Positions 51,379 to 59,162 of a DNA stretch of 64,000 bases are shown piece after piece; position 1 is the first letter of the stretch; each line of letters begins with the position of its first letter. The position numbers and the translations under genes are program-made. The notes below the pieces were generated by a model. It did not search any database. It saw only the letters and a list, made by a program, of their open reading frames with translations, and was not told the DNA's origin. This DNA is from Natronolimnobius sp. AArcel1 (GTDB lineage: Archaea > Halobacteriota > Halobacteria > Halobacteriales > Natrialbaceae). Location of the stretch: assembly GCF_011043775.1 (NCBI RefSeq), contig NZ_JAAKXY010000003.1, positions 558,001 through 622,000 on the forward strand, written 5' to 3'.

Positions 51379-51573
51379 CTAGTCGGTTTCGTCCGCCTGT
51401 TCGGCCTCCTCGAGGTCGTCTGCGTCCTCTCGAGGCGCGTTCTGTGTTCCGAGATCATCATCGCCATCGTCAACCTCGTCCGGATCGCGGTCGATTCGCT
51501 CGAGTTCGTCTTCGATCTCAGCTTCGTGTTCTGCTTCACGTTCGTTTTGACGGTCTTGATCGTCTTCTGCCAT
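51379..51573 (-). CDS. Small highly acidic protein, unknown
   Basis: The ATG at 51573 gives 64 residues, 'MAEDDQDRQNEREAEHEAEI' and onward, composed almost wholly of Asp, Glu, Gln and Arg and probably helical or disordered. The composition is halophile-like and the frame is clean, but no family is recognised. It precedes the next same-strand gene (a lipoprotein) by 66 bp in coordinates. It may be a chance frame. Confidence 0.45.
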   Translation of the reverse strand: MAEDDQDRQNEREAEHEAEIEDELERIDRDPDEVDDGDDDLGTQNAPREDADDLEEAEQADETD

Positions 51574-51639
51574 ACCTGTGGTTCGGTAGCCGGCGGTTTG
51601 GGCCTCGGGCCGTCGCATGCAACGTCGAGTGAGCTATAC

Positions 51640-52227
51640 TCACGCATCCTCGAGTTGGATCGACAGTTCCCACTCTATCGTGCGATCAGTCCCGTCGTTG
51701 TAGCTGACGATCCCATCGAACTGATACTCGCCGACGGGGAAACACCCCCTTACAGAGGGATCGTCAGCAATAACGTACTCAGTGTGCATCGATTCACCGG
51801 GCTCGAGCGTTGTCGGTCCTTGGTGTTCAAGTGTCCAGTTGAGATTCTCGCTGGTCGAACACGTCGGCTCAGTCTCTGTCGACGGGGCGTCCGGTGCCCG
51901 AATATCGTAGAGTAAAATTCCGGCTGTTCCAGCGGTAGCGCTTGCAGTCTTGTAAATCGGGGCCGCTGTGTCCGTTGTGGACTCGCTCCGATTGGTGGTT
52001 TCAATCTCGAGGCGCGCGTACTGTGTTGACGTTATTTCTGGTGCGATGACGTCGACGGCGTACTTGAAGGGGAAATCGTCGGGAACGGTGTCGACACTCG
52101 AGATTGTGACATGGCGGGAGAGCGACCCGGTAACTCGGTACCTGAAATCGTAGATCGGCCCGAGACAGCCTGCCCCTGCAGCGAGGGCTGTACAGCTTCC
52201 AGCCTGCAACACTTGTCGCCGATTCAT
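51640..52227 (-). CDS. Predicted Tat lipoprotein, unknown function
   Basis: The 195 residues start 'MNRRQVLQAGSCTALAAGAG' then C, a Tat signal with NRRQVL and a lipobox ending in Cys about 21. The mature part is a beta-rich domain with 'TLEPGESMHTEYVIADDPSV' and 'GCFPVGEYQFDGIVSYND', the layout of a simple immunoglobulin-like or transglutaminase-associated domain. The phrase 'EPGES' followed by 'YVI.D' is shared with the lipoprotein at 29743. It is divergent from secE. Confidence 0.75.
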   Translation of the reverse strand: MNRRQVLQAGSCTALAAGAGCLGPIYDFRYRVTGSLSRHVTISSVDTVPDDFPFKYAVDVIAPEITSTQYARLEIETTNRSESTTDTAAPIYKTASATAGTAGILLYDIRAPDAPSTETEPTCSTSENLNWTLEHQGPTTLEPGESMHTEYVIADDPSVRGCFPVGEYQFDGIVSYNDGTDRTIEWELSIQLEDA

Positions 52228-52339
52228 ACAGACGTGTTAGTTGCCAATATAATAAGTCGTGGCTCGTCACTGTCGCGTCCATCGACCGATCAGTCCGAAC
52301 GCCGATTCGATCCGATTACCCCGCGGACACGAAAGACAG

Positions 52340-52347
52340 ATAAAAGA
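52340..52347 (+). promoter_or_regulatory. TATA box of the secE-spt5 operon
   Basis: ATAAAAGA is centred about 28 nt before the secE ATG, so the mRNA should be leaderless. Confidence 0.5.
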
Positions 52348-52370
52348 TGCCCCGTTGTGAATAGACAGAT

Positions 52371-52550
52371 ATGGACGTTCCGTACGACCTCACCTCGTAC
52401 GTGCGGGTGTTAAAAATGGCGACGACACCCACCACCGAGGAATTCACGCAGGTAGCAAAAATCGCCGGTGCAGGAATCCTCTTCGTTGGATTCATCGGCT
52501 TCATTATCGGCACGATTATGATGTTCCTCCCGGCGGGTGGTGGCCTCTAA
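52371..52550 (+). CDS. secE: Protein translocase SecE/Sec61-gamma subunit
   Basis: This 59-residue protein starts '[20 protein letters not shown]' with the conserved amphipathic helix, then '[20 protein letters not shown]', and has a single membrane helix near the C-terminus, the compact form found in archaea. The stop codon TAA overlaps the start of the downstream gene by one base. SecE clamps the SecY channel in the membrane. The pairing with Spt5 is conserved across archaea and bacteria. Confidence 0.93.
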   Translation: MDVPYDLTSYVRVLKMATTPTTEEFTQVAKIAGAGILFVGFIGFIIGTIMMFLPAGGGL

Positions 52551-52987
52551 TGGGTATTTTCGCCGTCAAAACAACCGCGAGCCAGGAACGCACCGTCGCG
52601 GACATGATCATCAACCGCGAAGAGCCAGAGATTCACGCCGCGCTCGCACCCGACTCGCTCACGTCGTACGTGATGGTCGAAGCCGAAGGCGATGCGGCCT
52701 TGAATCGCGTGCTCGAGGATATCCCACACGCGCGTAGCATCGTCCCTGGCGAATCCGACATTTCCGAGGTTGAGCATTTCCTCTCGCCAAAACCAGACGT
52801 CGAGGGAATCGCAGAGGGTGACATCGTCGAACTCATCGCTGGCCCGTTCAAAGGCGAGAAAGCACAGGTACAGCGCATCGACGAAGGCAAAGATCAGGTG
52901 ACCGTCGAACTGTACGAGGCGACGGTTCCGATCCCAGTGACGGTTCGGGGCGACCAGATTCGAGTGCTCGACAGCGACGAGCGATAG
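52550..52987 (+). CDS. spt5: Transcription elongation factor Spt5/NusG
   Basis: The 145 residues have the NGN domain (about 1-80), beginning '[20 protein letters not shown]', and the KOW domain (about 85-140), '[20 protein letters not shown]' then '[20 protein letters not shown]'. It binds the clamp of RNA polymerase and links it to the ribosome. It overlaps secE by one base. The last 51 bp of the gene are repeated twice more in the downstream tandem repeat, so the ancestral unit includes coding sequence. Confidence 0.95.
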   Translation: MGIFAVKTTASQERTVADMIINREEPEIHAALAPDSLTSYVMVEAEGDAALNRVLEDIPHARSIVPGESDISEVEHFLSPKPDVEGIAEGDIVELIAGPFKGEKAQVQRIDEGKDQVTVELYEATVPIPVTVRGDQIRVLDSDER

Positions 52988-53006
52988 CGAGTCGGAAAGT
53001 TTTATA

Positions 53007-53066
53007 CTAAATTTTGCAAGGAGCGGTGCCGACGCGAAGCGAGGCACCCGACGACGTAAAATTTAG
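53007..53066. terminator. Large two-part hairpin in repeat copy 1 (equivalent at 53141-53200)
   Basis: CTAAATTTT (53007-53015) pairs with AAAATTTAG (53058-53066), and the inner GGTGCC (53025-53030) pairs with GGCACC (53043-53048) around a 12-base loop. The element lies between convergent genes, so it may end transcription from both sides. Its U/A-rich outer arms resemble a bidirectional terminator. Confidence 0.5.
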
Positions 53067-53271
53067 CCACGTGACGGTTCGGGGCGACCAGATTCGAGTG
53101 CTCGACAGCGACGAGCGATAGCGAGTCGGAAAGTTTTATACTAAATTTTGCAAGGAGCGGTGCCGACGCGAAGCGAGGCACCCGACGACGTAAAATTTAG
53201 CCACGTGACGGTTCGGGGCGACCAGATTCGAGTGCTCGACAGCGACGAGCGATAGCGAGTGTACTTTTATA

Positions 53272-53331
53272 CTACATTTTGCACGGAGCGGTTCAGAGCG
53301 GAGCGATGGACCCCGACGGCGTGAACTGTAG
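53272..53331. terminator. Diverged hairpin in repeat copy 3
   Basis: CTACA (53272-53276) pairs with TGTAG (53327-53331), and GGTTCA (53290-53295) pairs with TGGACC (53307-53312) with one wobble. Both stems differ in sequence from copies 1 and 2, yet pairing is retained. Confidence 0.5.
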
Positions 53332-53403
53332 CTACGTCGACAGCAGAACCGCTCGATGAGTAACCGGGCAACTCGAGTGCGAGTCGGCCTGTCCGACGAC
53401 GCG

Positions 53404-53691
53404 TTAGCGTTTCAACTCGGTGGCGATCGCTTCCAGATCTGCTTCGGTTTCGATCTCCTCGAGGAGTGCTTCCCGGTTGCGAACATCCGCAGAGTCCGCG
53501 CCGTAGGCACGGACGTATTCGGCGCGACTGTGCTCGGTGAAGGTGTGTCGGATCGCGAGGTAGCCATCGGGGACGACAGTGCCACAGACTTTACACTCTG
53601 GCCGTTCGTGCTCGGTTGCCTGATGGATAATCGCCGACTCGACGTCCTCGAACACCGAACCACAGCCGCTGATTCCGCATTCCCAGGCCAT
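53404..53691 (-). CDS. Small C2H2-like zinc-finger protein
   Basis: The 95 residues contain two zinc-binding candidates: 'CGISGCGSVFEDVESAIIHQ' with 'ATEH' (C-x4-C to H-x4-H), and 'CKVCGTVVPDGYLAIRHTFT' with 'EH' (C-x2-C to H-x5-H). A helical acidic C-terminus follows. Small paired-finger proteins of this kind are common in haloarchaea and may bind nucleic acid or partner proteins. The function is unknown. It is convergent with spt5. Confidence 0.8.
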   Translation of the reverse strand: MAWECGISGCGSVFEDVESAIIHQATEHERPECKVCGTVVPDGYLAIRHTFTEHSRAEYVRAYGADSADVRNREALLEEIETEADLEAIATELKR

Positions 53692-53830
53692 TCGATCGAA
53701 ACATCTCGGTGCTGGCCTAATGGTCTTTTCGCAGTCATTGTGTCCGAGTCAACACGTTCGGTCGACCGCCTCGAGCATGAAATCGAACCCATAAGGAATC
53801 AGAACCCATAACTCTCCGGTCTCGAAACGG

Positions 53831-54601
53831 ATGGGCGTGAGTGACGGCGTGACGACTCTAGTCGATTGCCATGTGAAGGTCCTCTCGGAGGGCGTTGTCG
53901 AGCGAGCGAAGCAAGCTGGACTCGATGTACTCGTCTATGCACCCCATTTCACTCGGTTGCCCGAAATCCGCGACCAGGCGGCGGCCTACTCCGATGAGGA
54001 CCTTCTCGTCGTCCCCGCACGCGAAGTGTTCACTGGGACGTGGCGAAACCGCAAGCACGTCCTCGCCGTCGGGCTTACCGACCCTGTACCGGATTTCATC
54101 TCGCTCGAGGCGGCGATGACGGAGTTCGAGCGACAGGACGCAGCCGTACTCGTGCCACATCCGACGTTTGCGACCGTCTGTCTGTCTGAAAGCGACATCG
54201 CCCGGTACGCAGAGACAATTGATGCACTCGAGACGTTCAATCCGAAACACCTTCCCTTTCATAACCGTCGTGCCCAGGCGCTTGCCAACGAGCACGAGTT
54301 AGCACCGTTTACGTCCTCATACGCGCACCTCACGCGGACAGCGGGGGCCGCCTATACAGCCTTCGAAGCCGAAATCAACAGTGAAGACGACCTCTGTGGG
54401 GCACTGACAAATCCTGCGCCACGACAGATCGTTCATCAGGACGGCCTCGAGCGATGGATTACAACGGCGAGTGAACTGGCCCACCTCGGCTACGAAAATA
54501 CCTGGAAAAAGGTGGATCGACTGTTTCTGTCGGGAACTGAGCCAACCCATCCAAACCACATCGCCTACGACGGCCGATTCGACGACGTTTCTGTGTACTA
54601 A
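53831..54601 (+). CDS. PHP-domain-like protein with a partly degenerate metal site
   Basis: The 256 residues follow a PHP fold: 'TTLVDCHVKVLSEGVVERAK' at the start, 'DVLVYAPHFTRLPEIRDQAA', 'LLVVPAREVFTGTWRNRKHV', 'VLVPHPTFATVCLSE', 'ETFNPKHLPFHNRRAQALAN' and 'PFTSSYAHLTRTAGAAYTAF'. The usual DxHxH at the start is DCHVK, and the usual GSDAH near the end is SSYAH, so at least two ligand positions differ. Other His and Glu residues remain. It may be a hydrolase with an altered site, or a binding protein. It overlaps the next convergent gene by 4 nt. Confidence 0.75.
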   Translation: MGVSDGVTTLVDCHVKVLSEGVVERAKQAGLDVLVYAPHFTRLPEIRDQAAAYSDEDLLVVPAREVFTGTWRNRKHVLAVGLTDPVPDFISLEAAMTEFERQDAAVLVPHPTFATVCLSESDIARYAETIDALETFNPKHLPFHNRRAQALANEHELAPFTSSYAHLTRTAGAAYTAFEAEINSEDDLCGALTNPAPRQIVHQDGLERWITTASELAHLGYENTWKKVDRLFLSGTEPTHPNHIAYDGRFDDVSVY

Positions 54602-55083
54602 CCTTCGTCGTTCGACTCCGCTATCCCACTCGAGACCTGCGCGAGCGTCTGTTCGACACGATCCCAGTGACTGCCACGCCAGAAGTGGTGGCCACAGTCC
54701 TGGCAGCGCCACACGGAGAACTCTTCCGGAGTGGGCGCGTATGCAGGCGTTGGTGCGTCGGATTCGACTGCCTCGAGCGAGCCGTTACACCGGCCACACA
54801 GCCGGGGTTCAGCCGGCAGTTCGAGGGAAACGCCGGCCGAAGCGAGTTCTGCGAGTTGAGCCTCGACGTTATGCTCCTCGAGCAGAATCGAGCCAGGAGA
54901 CTCCGCGGCTCGAGTTGCGAGTTCAACATCTCTCGTGACGAGCGTTCGGCCCTCTTCGCGGGCGAGTGCTAGCAGGACGTCGTCTGCCTCGAGGCCACGG
55001 TCACCCGCGTAGACGGTGTCATGGTTGCACATTCGCAGGTAGGCGACAAGGCCGCCGCACATGACATCGAGGAGGAGTCGCAT
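54598..55083 (-). CDS. Mut7-C RNase domain protein
   Basis: The 161 residues have the PIN-like N-terminus 'MRLLLDVMCGGLVAYLRMCN' and 'GLEADDVLLALAREEGRTLV' with TRDVEL, and a C-terminal zinc ribbon, 'CGRCNGSL' plus 'VWRCQDCGHHFWRGSHWDRV'. This is the Mut7-C architecture, a predicted ribonuclease. It lies 30 bp downstream of PolX on the same strand and may share its transcript. The cellular target is unknown. Confidence 0.9.
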   Translation of the reverse strand: MRLLLDVMCGGLVAYLRMCNHDTVYAGDRGLEADDVLLALAREEGRTLVTRDVELATRAAESPGSILLEEHNVEAQLAELASAGVSLELPAEPRLCGRCNGSLEAVESDAPTPAYAPTPEEFSVWRCQDCGHHFWRGSHWDRVEQTLAQVSSGIAESNDEG

Positions 55084-55113
55084 GATTGGTGGGAAAGGAC
55101 GGAGAAACGGCCG

Positions 55114-56865
55114 TCAGTGCAAGAACTCGCGTAGCTCCTCGAGTTCCCAGGTGTTGATCACGTCTGCAGGCTCGGCCCAGCCGCGCCGAGCGGTATGGAC
55201 ACCCCAGCGCATGTACTCGAGCGTCGAGGGCTGGTGGGCATCCGTGTTGATCGAAATCGGCGCTCCCTCCTCGAGAGCCGCCTGAACGGCGCTGCCCCAC
55301 AGATCCAGCCGGCGAGGATTCGCGTTGATCTCGAGCGCGGTGTCGTGTTCCGCGGCTGCCCGTCCGAGCGCGGTGGCATCAAACTCGAGTCCCGAACGCT
55401 CGTTGAGCATGCGCCCGCTCGGGTGGCCGAGTACGTCGACCGCAGGATTTTCGACGGCGGTGACGAGCCGCTCGGTTGCGGTTTCGGCGTCCTGATCGAG
55501 CGCGCTGTGGGGCGAGGCGACGATCACGTCGAGTGCGTCGATTACCTCCTCAGTGAGCCCGATTTCGCCCGTAGCGTCGACGTTGGCTTCAATCCCGGCT
55601 AAGACCTCGATATCGGCTGCAGCGGCGACCTCACGGATCTGCTCGACTTGCTCGAGAATTTCGGTGTCTGAGAGCCCCATCCCCCCGACGATTCCGGGGC
55701 CTTCAGCGTGGTCGGCGACGCCATAGAACTCGTACCCCATGTCAGCAGCGGCCTCGACCATCGACTTGATGGGTGTGTTGCCGTCGGACCACTCGGTGTG
55801 GGTGTGGAGGTCGCCGCGGATGTCCTCGCGCGTGATGAGATCAGGGAGGGCGTCGGCTTCAGCGGCCGCAATTTCGCCGCGGTCCTCGCGCAGTTCCGGC
55901 GGAATCCACGGCAGGCCGAGTGATTCGTACATGCCTTCCTCAGTCTCGCCTGCGACGCGATCACCGACGCGTTGGCCTGCTTCGTGATCGGCGACATCTC
56001 TCACGTCGAAGGCACCATACTCGTTCAGCTTCATCCCGCGGTCAATCGCGTAGTTGCGAAGCGTGACGTTGTGATCCTTGCTGCCCGTAAAGTACTGGAG
56101 TGCGGAGCCGAACTCCTCGGGGACAACGACGCGCAGGTCGACTCGAATCTCGCCAACGCGGACGCTCGCCTTTTCCGGACCGGACTCGATCTCGCTGTCG
56201 ACGGAATCCCACGCTGTGAACGCCTCGATTACGTCCTCGCCAGCATTCGTGCCAACCAAGACGTCTACGTCGCCGATTGTCTCCCGCCAGCGCCGGATCG
56301 AACCCGCGACCTCACAGCGTTCGACTGACTCGAGTCCGGACAGAAACGCGAGCACGTCGTCGGCGAGCGGACGCCCCTCACCAAGCAGGTGGCGTTGGCC
56401 GACCTCACGGGCGAATTCGAGGTTCTCGCGGATGTTTTCCTCGGTCTTCGGACCGAAGCCTTTGATCTCCTGAATCTCGCTCGCTTCAGCGGCTTCCTCG
56501 AGATCGTCGAGCGTTTCGATCCCGAGTTCACGGTACAGTTTGCCCGCGGTTTTCGGGCCGACGCCTTCGATGCGCGTGATATCAGCGATGTCGATTGGCA
56601 ACTCGGCGCGAAGCTCCTCGAGTTCCGCGATGGTCCCCGTGTCGACATACTCGACGATTTTCGAGGAGATGGCGTTGCCAACGCCGTCGATCTCCTCGAG
56701 AACCTCCTCGTCGCCGCGTCCGATCCGGTCGGCAATCGGGACGGGATGGGCTTGGATGTTTTCTGCGGCGCGGCGATACGCACGCGGTTTGTACTCGACG
56801 TCGTCGGCCTCGAGTAAGTCCGCAAACTCCTCGAATCGGCCGGCGATCTCGGCGTTGGTCGCCAT
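55114..56865 (-). CDS. polX: DNA polymerase X family with PHP domain (PolX)
   Basis: This 583-residue protein has a helix-hairpin-helix-rich N-terminus ('IDGVGNAISSKIVEYVDTGT', 'IEGVGPKTAGKLYRELGIET') and a family X polymerase palm with 'IGDVDVLVGTN' (metal-binding DxD, about 195). The C-terminal PHP domain (about 340-575) contains 'IRGDLHTHTEWSDGNTPIKS', 'GVADHAEGPGIVGGMGLSDT' and 'LEINANPRRLDLWG'. The enzyme fills short gaps in repair, and its PHP domain gives 3'-5' exonuclease or AP-endonuclease activity. The start codon directly follows the stop of the upstream DUF5788 gene. Confidence 0.95.
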   Translation of the reverse strand: MATNAEIAGRFEEFADLLEADDVEYKPRAYRRAAENIQAHPVPIADRIGRGDEEVLEEIDGVGNAISSKIVEYVDTGTIAELEELRAELPIDIADITRIEGVGPKTAGKLYRELGIETLDDLEEAAEASEIQEIKGFGPKTEENIRENLEFAREVGQRHLLGEGRPLADDVLAFLSGLESVERCEVAGSIRRWRETIGDVDVLVGTNAGEDVIEAFTAWDSVDSEIESGPEKASVRVGEIRVDLRVVVPEEFGSALQYFTGSKDHNVTLRNYAIDRGMKLNEYGAFDVRDVADHEAGQRVGDRVAGETEEGMYESLGLPWIPPELREDRGEIAAAEADALPDLITREDIRGDLHTHTEWSDGNTPIKSMVEAAADMGYEFYGVADHAEGPGIVGGMGLSDTEILEQVEQIREVAAAADIEVLAGIEANVDATGEIGLTEEVIDALDVIVASPHSALDQDAETATERLVTAVENPAVDVLGHPSGRMLNERSGLEFDATALGRAAAEHDTALEINANPRRLDLWGSAVQAALEEGAPISINTDAHQPSTLEYMRWGVHTARRGWAEPADVINTWELEELREFLH

Positions 56866-57333
56866 CTAGCGTCCCCTCCGTGTGGCCGCGTCGTCGTCCT
56901 GTCCCAGCGCCTTCTTGAGAAACGACATCCAGCGTTTCGTATCGGCGGCTTGCTGTGCCTTCTGTTCGCGCTCGAGGTTCGTCGGGCCGAGGCTCTCTAA
57001 GGCATTCAGCGCGCGGTCGATGCCGATGATACTCCCGGCGAGTTCCTCGCCTTTCTCGCGGGAGATATCACCCTCTTCGATTAACTCGAGGCGCTCGTTG
57101 CGTTCACGCCGCAGGTTCTGTTTTGCTTGCTCGACGCGGTCGCGTTCGCCGGCCGGCACCGTCTCGCGGCGCTTGATCTCGAAGACAAACGTCCGGAGGT
57201 CGATTGCCTCGCCCTGGACCTCGATGGTCTCCGGGATGTCCGCACCGACGGTCGCACCGTCGCGCTCGACGCGCTCGAGCAACTGCTTGCGCTCGTATGC
57301 TTGCACATCTCGATATGGGTGCCGCGGAGCCAA
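56866..57333 (-). CDS. DUF5788 family protein
   Basis: The 155 residues begin 'MAPRHPYRDVQAYERKQLLE' and continue 'RVERDGATVGADIPETIEVQ' and 'GEAIDLRTFVFEIKRRETVP', the wording I associate with the haloarchaeal DUF5788. The protein is charged and mostly helical, without membrane segments or catalytic motifs. Its stop is immediately adjacent to the PolX start, so the two are probably co-translated. That suggests a role in DNA repair, which is inference. Confidence 0.8.
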   Translation of the reverse strand: MAPRHPYRDVQAYERKQLLERVERDGATVGADIPETIEVQGEAIDLRTFVFEIKRRETVPAGERDRVEQAKQNLRRERNERLELIEEGDISREKGEELAGSIIGIDRALNALESLGPTNLEREQKAQQAADTKRWMSFLKKALGQDDDAATRRGR

Positions 57334-57450
57334 AAGTGTACAGTCCGTGGTCGACTGGCGGACTCGACGTCTCGTGACGTGACTCGAGAAACCAGTCGTC
57401 GAGAGATGAAAGACAGAACTGCTTTAGTGTTCGTCGAGAAACAATAACCA

Positions 57451-58059
57451 ATGGCTGATCCCGGGGACCGCAGAGACGACACCGTCACTGGCGTACATGC
57501 GGGAACCGGACCAAGCCGCGGATATGACGCGTTTGATCTGAAGGTGTTCGTCGCAGGCGCGCTCCTCATCGGCGTCGCTATCGGCGCGGTCGCTGCCGGT
57601 GGCCTGTCGATTTTGGATGAGACACCAGCAGATCCCGAGATCGAATCCGTCGAAATCCTTGAGGCCGGGTGTTACGACGACGTGAACCCCTATTCGATGT
57701 CAAGCAGTAGCGGCGTCTGGGTCGGGGTAATCAACGAAACCTCGACACAGACCGAGGTCTCCGCCCAGATTCGGCGACCGTCTCCGGATGATGCGACAGT
57801 TGCTACGTACCGCGTCGACGTTGCGACGCACAACACGTCGGTCGAGGACGATGAGTGTCCTGGCCGCATCATCTACCGAGTCGAGTATGACACACCGTAT
57901 CCTGATGCTGCAGACGCACTGCGGACCGAACGGTACGTCGACGGTGACCTCCGCGGGTGCGGGAGTTCAACCAGCGGCCCGGAGACTGGGTGTGGTGTTT
58001 TCTACGAGGACCAGCCGACGCACTACTCCAACGGAACTGTCACCGACGAACCGCTGTAA
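57451..58059 (+). CDS. Membrane-anchored protein, unknown function
   Basis: The 202 residues have a cytoplasmic start of about 27 residues, one helix (LKVFVAGALLIGVAIGAVAA) and an external beta-rich domain. Cysteines in 'EAGCYDDVNPY', 'VEDDECPGRIIYR', 'LRGCGSSTSGPETGCGVFYE' suggest disulfides. No family is recognised. It lies before the rhomboid protease gene with 83 bp between them, but a shared role is only a guess. Confidence 0.7.
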   Translation: MADPGDRRDDTVTGVHAGTGPSRGYDAFDLKVFVAGALLIGVAIGAVAAGGLSILDETPADPEIESVEILEAGCYDDVNPYSMSSSSGVWVGVINETSTQTEVSAQIRRPSPDDATVATYRVDVATHNTSVEDDECPGRIIYRVEYDTPYPDAADALRTERYVDGDLRGCGSSTSGPETGCGVFYEDQPTHYSNGTVTDEPL

Positions 58060-58142
58060 GTCGTTCGTCACCGCTCGGTGGCTCTCGCAGCGGGCACGAC
58101 GAACCCCAAATCCCTTAGCGGTGCCACACATACCCCCGGGCA

Positions 58143-59099
58143 ATGGCCAAGTGCGACGCGTGTGGAAAAAACGAAAATATGCCGTACAACTGCCGCCACT
58201 GCGGCGGCACGTACTGCGGTGACCACCGGCTGCCGGAGAATCACAACTGCACCGGCCTCGAGAACTGGAACGACCCGAAAGGCGTCTTCGATAGCGGGTT
58301 CGACGACAGCGTACAGGCAGGCTCGAGTGCGTCAAAATCGACGTCACAGAAGGTCCTCGATGCCGTTCCAATCGACACTGGACCGGGTGGCCCACTGGCG
58401 TACTTCCGCGGCAATGCAACCTACACAATTCTCCTGCTGATCTGGATTACGTGGGTCGCTCAGATACTCGTAGCGACCTTGGGTGGCACAAATCTTTACC
58501 GCGCGCTGTTCGTGCTTACGCCCCAGAATCCGGAGTTCGTCTGGACGTGGGTCACGTCGACGTTTTCACACGCGCTGCCGCCTAACATCTTCCACATCGT
58601 CTTCAACAGCATCGTGATATTCTTCTTCGGCCCGCTCGTCGAGCGCTACGTCGGCTCGAAGAAGTTTGCGATTCTGTTCGTCGTCAGCGGTGCGCTTGCT
58701 GGTCTCGGACAGGTTGCAATTCAGATCACACAGGGCCTTGCAGAGACCCCCTTCGGCGGCGTCGTTGGAGCCAGCGGTGCTGCGCTCGCGATTATGGGCG
58801 TTATCACCGTTCTCAACCCGAACCTTCGGGTCTACCTCATGATGATTATCCCGATGCCGCTGTGGGCGCTCACCGCCGGTGTCGCGTTCATCAGTATCTT
58901 CTTCGTTGGGACAGGCGGTGGCGGAGATATCGCACACGCAGCCCACCTCATCGGACTGGTCATCGGGCTTGCCTACGGTGAGTACATCAAGCGAACCAAA
59001 AATATCCGAACCCCAAGCCAGCTGCAACTCGGTGGTGGCGGTGGCGGAGGCCCCGGCGGTCCAGGCGGCCCGGGCGGTCCCGGCCGTCGTCGCTTCTAA
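58143..59099 (+). CDS. Rhomboid intramembrane protease with N-terminal AN1-type zinc finger
   Basis: The 318 residues start with the zinc finger 'MAKCDACGKNENMPYNCRHC', 'GGTYCGDHRLPENHNC' (AN1 pattern, about 1-37). Six membrane helices follow. The rhomboid catalytic dyad is Ser in 'FGGVVGASGAALAIMG' (GASGA) and His in 'IAHAAHLIGLVIGLAYGEYI' (AHLIG). The conserved 'ALPPNIFHIVFNSIVIFFFG' marks the HxxxN helix. It cleaves membrane proteins within the bilayer. A Gly/Pro-rich tail ends the protein. The zinc finger may bind ubiquitin-like or other partners. Confidence 0.93.
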   Translation: MAKCDACGKNENMPYNCRHCGGTYCGDHRLPENHNCTGLENWNDPKGVFDSGFDDSVQAGSSASKSTSQKVLDAVPIDTGPGGPLAYFRGNATYTILLLIWITWVAQILVATLGGTNLYRALFVLTPQNPEFVWTWVTSTFSHALPPNIFHIVFNSIVIFFFGPLVERYVGSKKFAILFVVSGALAGLGQVAIQITQGLAETPFGGVVGASGAALAIMGVITVLNPNLRVYLMMIIPMPLWALTAGVAFISIFFVGTGGGGDIAHAAHLIGLVIGLAYGEYIKRTKNIRTPSQLQLGGGGGGGPGGPGGPGGPGRRRF

Positions 59100-59162
59100 C
59101 CGCTCGAGCATATCGTTTGCAACCCAACAACTGATTTTCTCCCGGTCACAACGTCTCCATCG

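Larger units (their letters stand above)
52937..53338. repeat. Three tandem copies of a 134-bp unit that includes the spt5 3' end
   Basis: GTGACGGTTCGGGGCGACCA opens the unit at 52937, 53071 and 53205, an exact period of 134. Copies 1 and 2 are identical as read. Copy 3 is identical for about 56 bases and then diverges while keeping related sequence (TTTATACTA, ATTTTGCA, GGAGCGGT). The first 51 bases of each copy are the last codons and stop of spt5. Confidence 0.92.
52988..53403. other. Convergent intergenic region between spt5 and a zinc-finger gene
   Basis: This 416-bp stretch is filled by the 134-bp repeats and a short remainder after copy 3. No additional gene is seen. Confidence 0.7.
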
